Shown piece after piece: positions 15,477 to 25,672 of a stretch of 64,000 nt of DNA. The notes below the pieces were generated by a model. That model was not told the origin of the DNA. It worked only from the letters and a program-made list of their open reading frames with translations, and searched no databases. A program made the position numbers and the translations under genes. The stretch is from an uncultured Lachnospiraceae bacterium (lineage in GTDB: Bacteria > Bacillota > Clostridia > Lachnospirales > Lachnospiraceae). Each line of letters begins with the position of its first letter. The first letter of the stretch is position 1. Location of the stretch: assembly GCA_947630855.1 (NCBI GenBank), contig CANRJF010000001.1, forward strand, positions 1-64,000, read 5' to 3'.

Positions 15477-18341
15477 TTAATCTGTAAACGTATTGGAACT
15501 GCCGCTTACATCTTTTGCCTGACCGGTTATCAAATCTTCTTCCTTGTCCACCTTAAAATAGTAAGATAAAATATCTCTGGATATATCTGCCGCATTGTGG
15601 GAAGTATATCCGTAGGCAATCCTGGTGGCAATGGATATTCTAGGGTTCTCATAAGGGGCAAACCCTACAAAAAGAGCATGGTTTGCCCTGTTTGTTACCT
15701 GCTGTGCCGTACCTGTTTTCCCTGCTACATTTATGGGAAATCCCTTGAAACAATCCTGGTTTTCTATTACCATACGCATACCGGAATGAATAGCGTTCCA
15801 TTGGGAACCATTTAATACATCCACCGTATTTTTCACTTCCGGGGCATAACTTTTTATTACATTTCCTTCGGAATCCTGCAATTCCTTTAATAATGTTTCA
15901 TTGTAAACAGTGCCTCTGTTGGCTACTGCCGTGACATAACGGGCAATCTGGGAAGTTGTATAACTGTTATTACTCTGCCCGATGGATGCGGTAATAGGAT
16001 ACTCGTCCGCAACCAGCGGCGAACTTTCCGGGATTTCAATTCCTGTATTGTCATTTAACCCGAACATCTGGGCATATTTCTGTAAGGCGGCAACACCCTT
16101 CTTCTCATTGTATACAGTCCCGTTTAAACTTAACCGGTATCCCACTTCATAGAAATAATAATTGCAGGAATCCCGGATTGCTTCGGAAACATTGATGGTG
16201 CCATGGTTGGAAGGATATGCCCAGCATGTGGGACCTTTTTCCTCCAATCTTGTAAACCGGCCTTCATCCCGTATTTCCGTGGTAGTATCAATCACTCCTT
16301 CTGACAGCCCGGCAGTTGCCGATATCATTTTAAAGGTAGAACCAGGCGCCAGCCTTTCCTGTGTCGCATAATTATACTGCGGGTTGGACAAATCGTTGTT
16401 TAACCTGGCAAAATATTCTGCATCCACGTTGTTGGCAAGACGGTTATTGTCAAATCCCGGATAAGAAACCAGGGCAAGAATCTCGCCTGTATTTACATCC
16501 GTAATCACGCAGGAACCGGAACAGGGGTCCAACGCAAGCTGTGCCGGCGTAATTTCCAGATTTTTTATTTTCTCACGTATAAAATTATATGCCGTTGTGT
16601 CACCGGATGTCAATGATGAAACCTGGGCAGCATCATATTCCAAAATTCCCTGGTCATAGAGGATAATGCATAACTGGGTTCCTTCAATCATTTCCTGCTG
16701 TATCATATATTTGTAGATAATCTTGGCAAAATCCCTGTCATCTTCTAATTCTTCCTGAATATAATTTAAAAGGGCATTGTATATTTCACCGGAGTCGGAA
16801 TATTTTTCTTCCACGCTGAATTTTGTAATGTCAATCCAGTTTTGTGAAATGGCATGATTTAAATATTCTTCCAGGCTGATGTTTCCTTCCGCCCAGGAAA
16901 TATATACTTCATCCTCCTTATTAATGCGCTCTTCCACTAAGATTTCTTTGTCTTTTAATAAATTGACTATATAAGAAATATAGTCTTCCACTTCATCATC
17001 CAACATGCCAAAAGCCGTGGGCGCCGTGGTAAGTTCCGTCTGTATATTGTCTAACACCTGCTTCTGCTTTGTCTGAAAGGAAGCATATAAGCTTTTCTCG
17101 GCAGCGCTGGCACTGGAAGCGGAAAAATGGCCTGTATCGATAACATTGTTGTTGATTAATGCAAAATATACGTCATCAATGGGAATAATAATGTCAGAAG
17201 CTTTATTTTCCGCGGAGGCATCATAATTTTTCACATTTTTTATTTTATCATACACAATTCCCGCAATTTCCTGCTCAAGAAGTTTGTATACAGCCTTTGA
17301 AAGCTCTGCGTCAATGGAAAGGTAGACGTTGCCCCCTGCTTTGGGTTCCGTGCGCTCCGTAGTCTCAATGACTTTTCCCATATTGTCCACATAAACAGTT
17401 TCGGAACCTTTCACTCCCTGTAATTCCTCGTCCAGATATTTTTCTATGCCGGACTTTCCAATTACATCCGTCAAACTGTAAGAGTCGTTTTCCTTTGACA
17501 GTTCATCATATTCCGTCTGGGAAATCTTACCGGTATATCCGATAATATGGGCAAAATATTCGCTGTCCACATACCGTCTTATGGTATCGTCCGCCACATT
17601 TACCCCCTGGAGGACATCGGCATTTTCACTTACATATGCCACTGTCTCGTCGCTGACATCCGTGGCAATGGTGGTGGAAATGTATTTCTGGTAGCTGTTT
17701 TTTGACATGGCATAGCGGATGACCGTAATCCTGTATGCCATATCTCCCTCATATTTTTCCGAAATGCCAAACTTTCTGCTGCCCTGAAGATATTCCATCA
17801 CCTGGTCTGCCGTAGCTTCCCCTTCGTTATACCCTAATTTGTTGTTGAAATCCAAATCATCCACGGAAGAATGGCCGTATACATCCGCTAAAAAACGCTG
17901 CTTTGCCTTTCCGTCAACATTAAATTCAAAAGAACCATTGTCTTTCCTTGTGATTTCAAAATTGTTGTCAATGGCATCTCCATTGGCATCTAATTCCAGT
18001 AAAATCTGCTCTAACTCTTTGTTCAGGGATGCATTTTTTTCCTCTGTATCCCCGTAATTTCCGTTATCTTCAATTGTTACCGTGTAGGCAAGTTCATTGT
18101 AAGCCAAAAGATTGCCGTTTCTGTCGTAAATATTGCCCCGGGTACTTTTTAATTCCCGTTTTTTTTCGATTTTCAGCCGGAAATTATTCAGATATTCTTC
18201 CCCGTTGACAATCTGAAGACCAAAGACCTGCTGAACCAAAATCCCGTATAACAGGAGCATAACTGCCGTGAGCACAAATAATCTTGATTTAAAAAAACTA
18301 ACGATAAAATCTTTGATTGTATCAAACAAATTTACTTGCAC
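15477..18341 (-). CDS. mrdA: Penicillin-binding protein 2 (MrdA-like), unusually long
   Basis: Class B PBP, a transpeptidase for lateral wall growth with RodA. One N-terminal transmembrane helix lies near residues 18-38 (LFVLTAVMLLLYG), followed by the pedestal domain with RGNIYDRNG. The transpeptidase domain has GSTFK (Ser near residue 665), SCN (near 726) and KTGTAQ (near 875). The 954 residues exceed the usual 600-720. About 230 extra residues, mostly helical and acidic, sit between SIDAELSKA and the CVITDVNTGEILAL strand. It starts at GTG and overlaps mreD by 20 bases. SpoVD is less likely given the mre context. Confidence 0.9.
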   Translation of the reverse strand: MQVNLFDTIKDFIVSFFKSRLFVLTAVMLLLYGILVQQVFGLQIVNGEEYLNNFRLKIEKKRELKSTRGNIYDRNGNLLAYNELAYTVTIEDNGNYGDTEEKNASLNKELEQILLELDANGDAIDNNFEITRKDNGSFEFNVDGKAKQRFLADVYGHSSVDDLDFNNKLGYNEGEATADQVMEYLQGSRKFGISEKYEGDMAYRITVIRYAMSKNSYQKYISTTIATDVSDETVAYVSENADVLQGVNVADDTIRRYVDSEYFAHIIGYTGKISQTEYDELSKENDSYSLTDVIGKSGIEKYLDEELQGVKGSETVYVDNMGKVIETTERTEPKAGGNVYLSIDAELSKAVYKLLEQEIAGIVYDKIKNVKNYDASAENKASDIIIPIDDVYFALINNNVIDTGHFSASSASAAEKSLYASFQTKQKQVLDNIQTELTTAPTAFGMLDDEVEDYISYIVNLLKDKEILVEERINKEDEVYISWAEGNISLEEYLNHAISQNWIDITKFSVEEKYSDSGEIYNALLNYIQEELEDDRDFAKIIYKYMIQQEMIEGTQLCIILYDQGILEYDAAQVSSLTSGDTTAYNFIREKIKNLEITPAQLALDPCSGSCVITDVNTGEILALVSYPGFDNNRLANNVDAEYFARLNNDLSNPQYNYATQERLAPGSTFKMISATAGLSEGVIDTTTEIRDEGRFTRLEEKGPTCWAYPSNHGTINVSEAIRDSCNYYFYEVGYRLSLNGTVYNEKKGVAALQKYAQMFGLNDNTGIEIPESSPLVADEYPITASIGQSNNSYTTSQIARYVTAVANRGTVYNETLLKELQDSEGNVIKSYAPEVKNTVDVLNGSQWNAIHSGMRMVIENQDCFKGFPINVAGKTGTAQQVTNRANHALFVGFAPYENPRISIATRIAYGYTSHNAADISRDILSYYFKVDKEEDLITGQAKDVSGSSNTFTD

Positions 18342-18840
18342 CCCGCTTTTCTTCTTCTTCCAGCTTCTGGTTTACTTTTAACAGAATAAAATACTGGAAT
18401 ATCATAACAACAATTGTATAAACCCATTCAGGAATAATAATATGAGTCAGGTAATATAAAAAAGCAAACTTCCCCCGAAAAAGAAACTGAAAAAAATACA
18501 CAAAAAGATTACATACCACATCACTGGCTGAAATCAATAAAATAGGCAGTTTTATATCTTCCGGGAAAAAAAGTTTCTGGAAAAATCCATTGACATATCC
18601 CACATACATGTACAAAAGGGCATAAAAACCAAGAACACTTCCATAGAAAATATCTAAGAGCAGTCCACTGAAAAATCCAATGAGCATACCTTCTTTTCTG
18701 CCCCGCATAAACCCAAACGATGCGGTAAGGATAATCATAAGGTTTGGGGAGATGGAGGCAAAAGAAATAGTCTTAAACACAGTGCTTTGCAGCAAAAAAC
18801 ACAGGATAACTGCAATCACAATAATAATTTTACGCTTCAT
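18322..18840 (-). CDS. mreD: Rod shape-determining protein MreD
   Basis: Integral membrane component of the elongasome. The 172-residue protein has about five hydrophobic segments, starting directly at the N-terminus, and ends in a charged tail (KLEEEEKRG). GGAGGG precedes the ATG. It is identified mainly from hydropathy, size and its place between mreC and PBP2, since MreD is poorly conserved. The stop codon lies within the start of the PBP2 gene. Confidence 0.88.
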   Translation of the reverse strand: MKRKIIIVIAVILCFLLQSTVFKTISFASISPNLMIILTASFGFMRGRKEGMLIGFFSGLLLDIFYGSVLGFYALLYMYVGYVNGFFQKLFFPEDIKLPILLISASDVVCNLFVYFFQFLFRGKFAFLYYLTHIIIPEWVYTIVVMIFQYFILLKVNQKLEEEEKRGASKFV

Positions 18841-18852
18841 GCCTGCCCTCCG

Positions 18853-19719
18853 TTATTTGCTCTCTGTTTCGCCGGATTGTTTTTTGTCCAAAATAACCAG
18901 CACTTCTTCAATATGTTCAAAATCTACCGCCGGTGTAATAGTTCCCGATTTTGTAAGATTATTGGAATCTACCTCTATGGTATTAATATACCCGATTAAA
19001 ATTCCCTGGAGATATTTATCGCTGATATAGGAAGTTACTACCGGGTCCCCTACTGCCACCTCGTCGTCAGAATCCTTCAGGTTATTGAATAAAACATTCT
19101 GGTTCTCATTCATCTCCTGCAAATCTCCGTGGACAATACACCTGTCAGAAGTTGTAAGCAGCATCCCGCTGATTTTACTGGTATCATCAATAATCGAACG
19201 CACCTTTGCATAATTAGGCCCTACGTCCGTGACAATTCCCACCAGGCCGCTGCCTGCAAGCACATTCATATCCACATCAACGCCGTCCTTTGTCCCTTTG
19301 TCAATGGTAAATGTGGAAAACCAGTTGCCCGCATCTTTTCCGATTACATTGGCAGCCACTTTTTCATAACTGGGATATTTCTGGTCTAACTCAAGAAGTT
19401 CCCTTAAATTATCCAGCTCATATTGTTCTAATTTTATGGTATTTAATTCTAATGTAAGGGAATCCACCTGTGAACGTAATTTCTGGTTTTCCGCCATAAC
19501 ATCCCTTAAACTTTTCAGATTGTCGGTTTTGTCAAATAACCAGCTTCCCACATGATTAATCCCCCTCTGCATGGGGACAAACACGTAACCTGCCGCCGTA
19601 TTTAAAGGGCCGCCGTACAGATTCATGGTAAGGCTGACATAAATTAAAACTCCGGCAATCAGGGTAAATCCCATAAGCAGATATTTAGCCGGAATCTTAA
19701 ATTTTGCTTTTCTTTTCAT
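18853..19719 (-). CDS. mreC: Rod shape-determining protein MreC
   Basis: Bitopic scaffold linking MreB to the extracellular wall synthases. It has an N-terminal transmembrane helix (about residues 11-30), a coiled coil (about 65-110, NLKSLRDVMAENQKLR) and the beta-rich MreC core with DKGTKDGVDVDMNVL. The track begins at a TTG at 19731 that overlaps the AGGAG site, so the ATG at 19719 is the start, for 288 residues. It lies between mreB and mreD. Confidence 0.93.
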   Translation of the reverse strand: MKRKAKFKIPAKYLLMGFTLIAGVLIYVSLTMNLYGGPLNTAAGYVFVPMQRGINHVGSWLFDKTDNLKSLRDVMAENQKLRSQVDSLTLELNTIKLEQYELDNLRELLELDQKYPSYEKVAANVIGKDAGNWFSTFTIDKGTKDGVDVDMNVLAGSGLVGIVTDVGPNYAKVRSIIDDTSKISGMLLTTSDRCIVHGDLQEMNENQNVLFNNLKDSDDEVAVGDPVVTSYISDKYLQGILIGYINTIEVDSNNLTKSGTITPAVDFEHIEEVLVILDKKQSGETESK

Positions 19720-19731
19720 AAAACTCCTCAA

Positions 19732-20748
19732 TTATCTCAAAATTCTTGTCCTCATATTAAATGTTAAACGTTTATATTTCTCGTCAGAAACAATTTTAAT
19801 CAGTCCCCTCACCACGGATTCCTCAGGATTTTCACATGCATTCACCTGAATATTGGTAATCTGTGTAAACAGGGAATCCAGATCCTGAATCTGGGAACCT
19901 CCCCCTGTAATATAGATGCCTGCATGGATGATATCTTTTGCCACCTCCGGCGGGGTTTTCTCTAAAATCATCTTAATGGAATTGCAGATGGAATTTAAAT
20001 TATCCTTTATGGCATCATATACGGTCTGGGCATTAATTTCCAGTTCAATGGGAAGTCCGCTTACCAAATCACGCCCTACCACAATCATGCTCTCTTCCCT
20101 GCCGGGAAGGCCGGAACCTAAATTCTCTTTTAATGTTTTTGCCGTTTTCTGCCCGATTACTAGGTTGTAGGTACGCTTAATATGATTGATAATGGATTCG
20201 TCAATCCTGTTTCCCCCAAAATGCAGAAGGTCGCTAAGCACCAGCCCGCCTAAGGAAATCACGGAAATCTCCGTAGTGTCTGCCCCGATATCTACAATCA
20301 TAACGCCGGTAGGCTCATTTACATCCAATCCCAGCCCCACTGCGTCTGCGATGGGCTTTTCGCACAGCAGCACATTTTTTGGCTTTGTCTTGCTTTTGTA
20401 AAACAAATCAAAAAACGCTTTTTTCTCCACCTCCGTAATATCCGTAGGCACTGCCACAATATATTCCGCCCCATGGACTTTTCCCTTTGCATTTTTCTCC
20501 AGGAAATCAAAAATCATGGTCTGTACATTATTAAAATCTGCAATCACACCATTTACAATGGGAAACGTAACATTTATGCTCTCCGGCGCTTTCTCATACA
20601 TGGCATATGCCGCATCACCATAGGCATACATTTGATTTTTATTTACAATCGCAATGGTATTTTTTTCATTTAACACTTTCCCCGTGGATTTACAGAAAAC
20701 TTTCATGTTACAGGTTCCCAAATCAATGCCGTAAATATTATTGTTCAT
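19732..20748 (-). CDS. mreB: Actin-like protein MreB/Mbl
   Basis: Membrane-associated actin homologue that positions elongation complexes. Phosphate-binding motifs of the actin fold are visible: GIDLGTCNMKVF at the N-terminus, IVDIGADTTEIS near residue 150 and the adenosine motif IYITGGGSQI near residue 285. The length is 338. AAGGGAG precedes the ATG. It begins the mreBCD run. The DLGTCNMK sequence differs from the canonical DLGTANTL, and the C-terminus (FNMRTRILR) is basic, so it may be a divergent Mbl-like paralogue. Confidence 0.9.
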   Translation of the reverse strand: MNNNIYGIDLGTCNMKVFCKSTGKVLNEKNTIAIVNKNQMYAYGDAAYAMYEKAPESINVTFPIVNGVIADFNNVQTMIFDFLEKNAKGKVHGAEYIVAVPTDITEVEKKAFFDLFYKSKTKPKNVLLCEKPIADAVGLGLDVNEPTGVMIVDIGADTTEISVISLGGLVLSDLLHFGGNRIDESIINHIKRTYNLVIGQKTAKTLKENLGSGLPGREESMIVVGRDLVSGLPIELEINAQTVYDAIKDNLNSICNSIKMILEKTPPEVAKDIIHAGIYITGGGSQIQDLDSLFTQITNIQVNACENPEESVVRGLIKIVSDEKYKRLTFNMRTRILR

Positions 20749-20768
20749 TGTTCTCCCTTTAATCTGTC

Positions 20769-21461
20769 TTAATGCAGCAGATTTTCCTCCTTAAAGCTAA
20801 AATATTTGTTATCACCGATTATGATATGGTCTGATAAATGAATTCCAATCATTTCCCCGCATTGCTCCACCCTTCTTGTCACAAGTTTATCCTGCATACT
20901 GGGCATGGGCACGCCGCTGGGATGATTGTGAAGTAAAATAATATAAACTGCCTGATTCATAAGTGCTTTTTTAAATACTTCCCTGGGAGAAATCATGGAT
21001 GCATTTACCGTCCCTATGGAAATAACTTCTTCCCCCAGCAGCACGCACTGGGAATCGAACATGCAAAGCATCAGCTTTTCCTGCTCTTCATGACGCAATG
21101 TCTCCATGTAGTAAGATGCCACGGAGGCGGCACTGTTTAAGGAAACCTGCCGGCTGTGGGTTGTCCGGCTTATGCGCTTTGTAATCTCTGCTAAGCATTT
21201 TAGTTGTATGGCTTTCACCCTGCCAATCCCCGGGATTTCCATAAGTTCTTTAAAGCTTAAGCGGTACAGGTTTAAAAGATTTTTCTCTTTCTTGTTTAAA
21301 ATCTCCTGTGCCACCTCCACAGACTTTCTGCCGGTAGTTCCGGTACGGATAATAACTGCTAATAGTTCTGCGTCAGACAGATATTCCGGGCCGTAATTTA
21401 AAAATTTCTCGTAAGGTTTTTCAGAATCTGACAATTCTTTCATTATAAAATGATGTTCCAT
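20769..21461 (-). CDS. radC: RadC-family JAB/MPN domain protein
   Basis: UPF0758 protein; the historical DNA-repair name is not supported by mechanism. A helix-hairpin-helix region (about residues 40-85, LMEIPGIGRVKA) is followed by the JAB1/MPN metalloprotease-like domain with HNHPSGVPMPSMQD near residue 175, which supplies the metal-binding histidines and aspartate. At 230 residues it is standard. GGGAG precedes the ATG. It lies just upstream of mreB, the conserved radC-mreB order. Confidence 0.93.
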   Translation of the reverse strand: MEHHFIMKELSDSEKPYEKFLNYGPEYLSDAELLAVIIRTGTTGRKSVEVAQEILNKKEKNLLNLYRLSFKELMEIPGIGRVKAIQLKCLAEITKRISRTTHSRQVSLNSAASVASYYMETLRHEEQEKLMLCMFDSQCVLLGEEVISIGTVNASMISPREVFKKALMNQAVYIILLHNHPSGVPMPSMQDKLVTRRVEQCGEMIGIHLSDHIIIGDNKYFSFKEENLLH

Positions 21462-21525
21462 ATGCTTTTCTCCCTGTGTGATTCAGGGATTATGCCAACA
21501 CATTTAAAAAGTTATTCATTTCATT

Positions 21526-22830
21526 CTAACACATTAACTCTCTATTAACAAGATTTTGCTCATAAAGTTTTTGCAATGACATTAAAATTCCCAATTTTGC
21601 ATGATACCATGTAAGCCCGCCCTGAAAATAAACGGAATAGGGAGGCTTTACGGGGCCGTCTGCACTAAGTTCAATGGAGGAACCCTGGACGAACGCCCCT
21701 GCCGCCATAATAACGTCACTGTCATATCCCGGCATTGCCCATGGTTCCGGCGTTACATAGGAATCCACAGGCGCCGCCGCCTGAATGCCCTGGCAGAAGG
21801 CAATCATCGGCTCTTTTTTATGGAATGTGACGGCTTGGATAATGTCATGGCGGCTTTCCGTGGAATTGGGAATTACGTCAAATCCCAGTGTTTCATAGAT
21901 ATTTGCCGCAAAAACGGCTCCTTTTAGTGCACTGTTTACCACGGTGGGGGCTAAAAACAGCCCCTGGTAAAAGGATTGGATTACGCCTAAGGATGCACCT
22001 ACTTCTTTTCCTAAGCCCGGGGAAGTCAGCCGGTATGATGCCTGTTTTACATACTCTTCTTTGCCTGCAATATAACCGCCGATGGGAGCAAGCCCTCCTC
22101 CCGGATTTTTAATCAGAGAGCCCACAATCAAGTCAGCCCCCGCTTCCAGAGGCTCTTTTTCTTCCACAAATTCCCCATAACAATTATCCACCATGCAGAT
22201 AACATCTTTTTTTATCCCTTTGATAAATTTTATTAATTCACCGATTTTGTCAACGGATAAGGTGGGCCTTGTGGCATATCCTTTGGAGCGCTGGATAGTC
22301 ACCATTTTTGTTTTCTCATTGATGGCGTTTTTAATTCCCTCAAAGTCAAAGTTTCCGTCCGGCAATAAATCTACCTGGCGGTAATGAATATTATATTCTG
22401 CCAGGGAGCCTTTTGAGGGGCGGATGCCGATTACCTCTTCTAAGGTATCATAAGGCTTTCCCACCGGGGATAACAATTCATCCCCGGGACGTAAATTTGA
22501 CATTAAAGCCAGGGCCAGGGCATGGGTTCCGCAGGTAATCTGGGGACGCACCAGTGCATCCTCCCCCCGGAAACATTCTGCGTACACCGCCTCTAGGGTA
22601 TCCCTGCCCAGGTCGTTGTACCCGTAGCCGTTTGCGGCATGAAAACATTCTGCGCTTACCCTGTGTTTTTGCATGGCGGCAATGACTTTCATCTGGTTTA
22701 TTTCCGCAATCTTATCAAAATAGCAAAAACGCTCCTTTAGCTTCTCTTCTATTTTGCTGCCAAATTCATAAACTTCTTTTGAAATTCCGTTTCTTTGATA
22801 TTCTTCTATTATCCTCTGATTTTCATTCAT
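21526..22830 (-). CDS. Methionine gamma-lyase-family PLP protein (YnbB-like)
   Basis: PLP-dependent Cys/Met-metabolism-type enzyme of the YnbB/'aluminium resistance' family, 434 residues. GTHALALAL is the cofactor phosphate region near residue 102, VDNCYGEFVE carries the aspartate near residue 215, and SLIKNPGGG near residue 240 holds the PLP lysine. The substrate is not known with confidence. It follows miaA as in Bacillus (miaA-hfq-ynbB), but no hfq lies in the 26-base gap. AGAGG precedes the ATG. Confidence 0.85.
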   Translation of the reverse strand: MNENQRIIEEYQRNGISKEVYEFGSKIEEKLKERFCYFDKIAEINQMKVIAAMQKHRVSAECFHAANGYGYNDLGRDTLEAVYAECFRGEDALVRPQITCGTHALALALMSNLRPGDELLSPVGKPYDTLEEVIGIRPSKGSLAEYNIHYRQVDLLPDGNFDFEGIKNAINEKTKMVTIQRSKGYATRPTLSVDKIGELIKFIKGIKKDVICMVDNCYGEFVEEKEPLEAGADLIVGSLIKNPGGGLAPIGGYIAGKEEYVKQASYRLTSPGLGKEVGASLGVIQSFYQGLFLAPTVVNSALKGAVFAANIYETLGFDVIPNSTESRHDIIQAVTFHKKEPMIAFCQGIQAAAPVDSYVTPEPWAMPGYDSDVIMAAGAFVQGSSIELSADGPVKPPYSVYFQGGLTWYHAKLGILMSLQKLYEQNLVNRELMC

Positions 22831-22856
22831 TTTTTTCCTCTTTTTGTGTTTTCTTT

Positions 22857-23816
22857 TTAAATCAGTATCTCTTTTTCTTTTAAATGGCTGATTATCGTAT
22901 CCAGTATCTTATCTTCATTATAACCAAAATCCTGCTTATTCAGCCAAATCACATTTTTTTCTCTGGCAAACCATGTAAGCTGCCTCTTTGCAAAATGCCT
23001 GGTATCCCGTTTTATGATATAAACGGCTTCCTCTAAGGTCATCTCCCCGTCCAGGTAAGCTAAAATTTCTTTGTAGCCTAATCCCTGCATGGAAACCATC
23101 CCCCGGTGGAGTCCCATGGCTTTTAGTTTTTTTACTTCCTCCAAAAGCCCCTGTTCCATCATCCTGTCCACCCGTTTGTCAATGCGCCGGTACAGCTCCT
23201 CCCGTTTGTCATTTAACACAAAGTAGGCAAAATTGTAGGGGGATTCCTTTTGACGCTCCTTACTGTTGTGGTCGGAGATTTTTTTGCCGCCGGTTTCATG
23301 GTAAAATTCCAGGGCGCGTATCACGCGTTTAACATTGTTGGGGTGAATCTTTTCCGCAGATACAGGGTCAACCTCCAAAAGCATAGTATGAAGGTATTCT
23401 CTTCCTTTTTCCCCGGCAAGTTTCTCCAGATAACACCGGTAAGCCTTATTTTCATCATCCTCCTCTGAAAAATCAATATCATACACCACAGACTGGATAT
23501 AAAAGCCTGTTCCCCCGGTTAAAATAGGAATCCGGCCTTTCCCATAGATTTCTTCCATATATTGTTTTGCATACTTTTTAAATAAAACTATATTAAATTC
23601 TTCCCGGGGGGATAACTCATCAATTAAATAATGGGGCACACCCTGCATTTCATCCTGCCGGATTTTTGCCGAACCGATATCCATATGCTTGTACACCTGC
23701 ATGGAATCCGCGGAAATCACGGCGCCGCCTGCCGCTTTTGCCAGCCGTATGGACAACTCTGTTTTTCCCACAGCGGTAGGGCCTGTTAAAATAATTAAAG
23801 GTTTTTTATTTATCAT
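22857..23816 (-). CDS. miaA: tRNA dimethylallyltransferase
   Basis: Adds a dimethylallyl group to A37 of tRNAs that read UNN codons. The P-loop GPTAVGKTELS is at residues 11-21, DSMQVYKHMDIGSAK follows, and the FYIQSVVYDIDF and RVIRALEFYHETG segments contact tRNA and prenyl donor. The length is 319. Its ATG shares one base with the mutL stop (TAATG), so the two are coupled. The mutS-mutL-miaA order is conserved in Firmicutes. Confidence 0.96.
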   Translation of the reverse strand: MINKKPLIILTGPTAVGKTELSIRLAKAAGGAVISADSMQVYKHMDIGSAKIRQDEMQGVPHYLIDELSPREEFNIVLFKKYAKQYMEEIYGKGRIPILTGGTGFYIQSVVYDIDFSEEDDENKAYRCYLEKLAGEKGREYLHTMLLEVDPVSAEKIHPNNVKRVIRALEFYHETGGKKISDHNSKERQKESPYNFAYFVLNDKREELYRRIDKRVDRMMEQGLLEEVKKLKAMGLHRGMVSMQGLGYKEILAYLDGEMTLEEAVYIIKRDTRHFAKRQLTWFAREKNVIWLNKQDFGYNEDKILDTIISHLKEKEILI

Positions 23817-25657
23817 TACACAATCCTTTTAAATTTTTTCTCTATTTCATATTTGCTCATGGAAATAATGGTAGGCCTTCCGTGGGGACAGAAATAGGGG
23901 TTGTCTAGCTCTAACAGTTCTGTGATAAGGGCTTTTGCTTCCTTATATGATAAGGCGTCGTTTCCTTTTACCGCCGCCTTACAGGACATGGAAGCAATTT
24001 TTTCCAGTACCGTTTCCGGTGTGCCGCATTTATGCAGTTCATTGGAATTATCTAAGATTTCCAGAAATATCTGTTTTGTATCTAAGGAAAACAGATTGTC
24101 GGGAACGCTGCACAGGGCATATTCTTTTCCCCCGAAATGCTGGGTTTCAAATCCCAAACGGCTAAGTTCCTCTTTATATTCTTTCAGTGCGGCTTCTTCT
24201 TTTGTATCTAAGGATAAAATCACCGGAGGAGATATACGCTGGGATGTATATTCCTTTTCTTTTAATGATTTTACGGTACGCTCATACAGCACTTTCTCAT
24301 GGGCGGCATGTTGGTCGATGAGAAAAAGTTTATCGTTAAATTCCACAAGCCAGTAGGTGTCAAAAACCTGTCCGATTATCCTGTGCATGTGTTTGGATTG
24401 CTCCGATAAAAACCTGCCTTCGTACTTAAGTTCTTCCTGGACATACTGGGTTTCTTCCTGCTCTTTTGGTACATACCGGGCCTGTTCCTGTTTTCTTTCA
24501 TATTTTGGCTCATAGGGGGAATCTTTTCCCACCGCCGCCCGGATTTCTTCTATTTTTTCCTGTTGCAGCCTGTTTTTTTCAAAAGGCTCCGCAGGATGCT
24601 GTTTTGGCAAAGGTACGTTTGGCTTATGTCTTTCTTTTTCCTCATCCAAAGACACATCCCGTATATGCTCCCTGTTTGTCAGGCATCCTTTGATACAGTC
24701 ATACAAAGCCTGATAAATCCCTTCATTCTGGGAAAAACGCAGCTCCATTTTTGCCGGATGCACATTCACATCTAACATCTGCCCGTCAAAGGTAAAATAC
24801 AAAACACAGAAAGGGTATTGATGCTGCATAAGAAAATTTTTGTAGGCATCTTCAATCCCCTTTGCTATTAATGAACTTTTTATATATCTCTTGTTTATAA
24901 AGTAATTTTCAAAATTTCTGTTTCCCCTGGATACCTGGGGCTTTCCGATAAAACCTGTCACAAGAAACAACGGGTTTTCCTCCCTAAGTTCCAGTAAGGA
25001 TGCGGTGATTTCCCTGCCGTAAACCTGATAAATCACATCTTTGGGGTTGGAATTGCCGGAAGTGTGAAGTTTTGGCTGGTTATTGATAATCAACTGAAAG
25101 GAAATCTCCGGGTGGGATAATGCTAACCGCTCCACCAAAGTATGGATATAACTCCCTTCTGTCTGGGGAGTCTTTAAAAATTTTCTTCTGGCAGGAGTAT
25201 TGTAAAAAAGATTGCGCACAATAAATGTAGTGCCTTCAGGGGCGCCAATCTCTTCCATGGAAATTTCTTTGGAACCTTCTATTACATAGCGGGTTCCCGT
25301 AAGATCCGGCAGTGTTTTTGTTATCAGTTCTACCTGTGCCACTGCGGCAATACTGGATAAAGCCTCTCCCCGAAATCCCAGGGTGGAAACGGATAACAAA
25401 TCTTCCACCGACTGAATTTTGCTGGTAGAATGGCGCAGAAAAGCAAGGGGCACCTGCTCTTTTTCCATGCCGCATCCGTTATCCGTAATGCGTATCATGG
25501 AAATGCCCCCCTCTTTTATTTCTATGGTAACGGCGGTAGCCCCTGCATCGATGGAATTTTCCACCAGTTCTTTTACTACGGAAGAAGGACGGTCAATCAC
25601 TTCCCCTGCCGCAATTTTATCAATGGTTTCCTGGCTTAACAGTGCAATTTTTGCCAT
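23816..25657 (-). CDS. mutL: DNA mismatch repair protein MutL
   Basis: GHKL ATPase and probable nicking endonuclease of mismatch repair. The N-terminal ATPase motifs are present: ELVENSIDAGAT, DNGCGM and GFRGEALSSIA. A long charged linker (about residues 335-425) leads to the C-terminal dimerisation domain with DQHAAHEKVLYE, the endonuclease metal motif, plus CPHGRPT. It therefore belongs to the MutL type of bacteria lacking MutH. GAGGGG precedes the ATG. It follows mutS by 15 bases. Confidence 0.96.
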   Translation of the reverse strand: MAKIALLSQETIDKIAAGEVIDRPSSVVKELVENSIDAGATAVTIEIKEGGISMIRITDNGCGMEKEQVPLAFLRHSTSKIQSVEDLLSVSTLGFRGEALSSIAAVAQVELITKTLPDLTGTRYVIEGSKEISMEEIGAPEGTTFIVRNLFYNTPARRKFLKTPQTEGSYIHTLVERLALSHPEISFQLIINNQPKLHTSGNSNPKDVIYQVYGREITASLLELREENPLFLVTGFIGKPQVSRGNRNFENYFINKRYIKSSLIAKGIEDAYKNFLMQHQYPFCVLYFTFDGQMLDVNVHPAKMELRFSQNEGIYQALYDCIKGCLTNREHIRDVSLDEEKERHKPNVPLPKQHPAEPFEKNRLQQEKIEEIRAAVGKDSPYEPKYERKQEQARYVPKEQEETQYVQEELKYEGRFLSEQSKHMHRIIGQVFDTYWLVEFNDKLFLIDQHAAHEKVLYERTVKSLKEKEYTSQRISPPVILSLDTKEEAALKEYKEELSRLGFETQHFGGKEYALCSVPDNLFSLDTKQIFLEILDNSNELHKCGTPETVLEKIASMSCKAAVKGNDALSYKEAKALITELLELDNPYFCPHGRPTIISMSKYEIEKKFKRIV

Positions 25658-25672
25658 GATTCTCCCCTCTTT

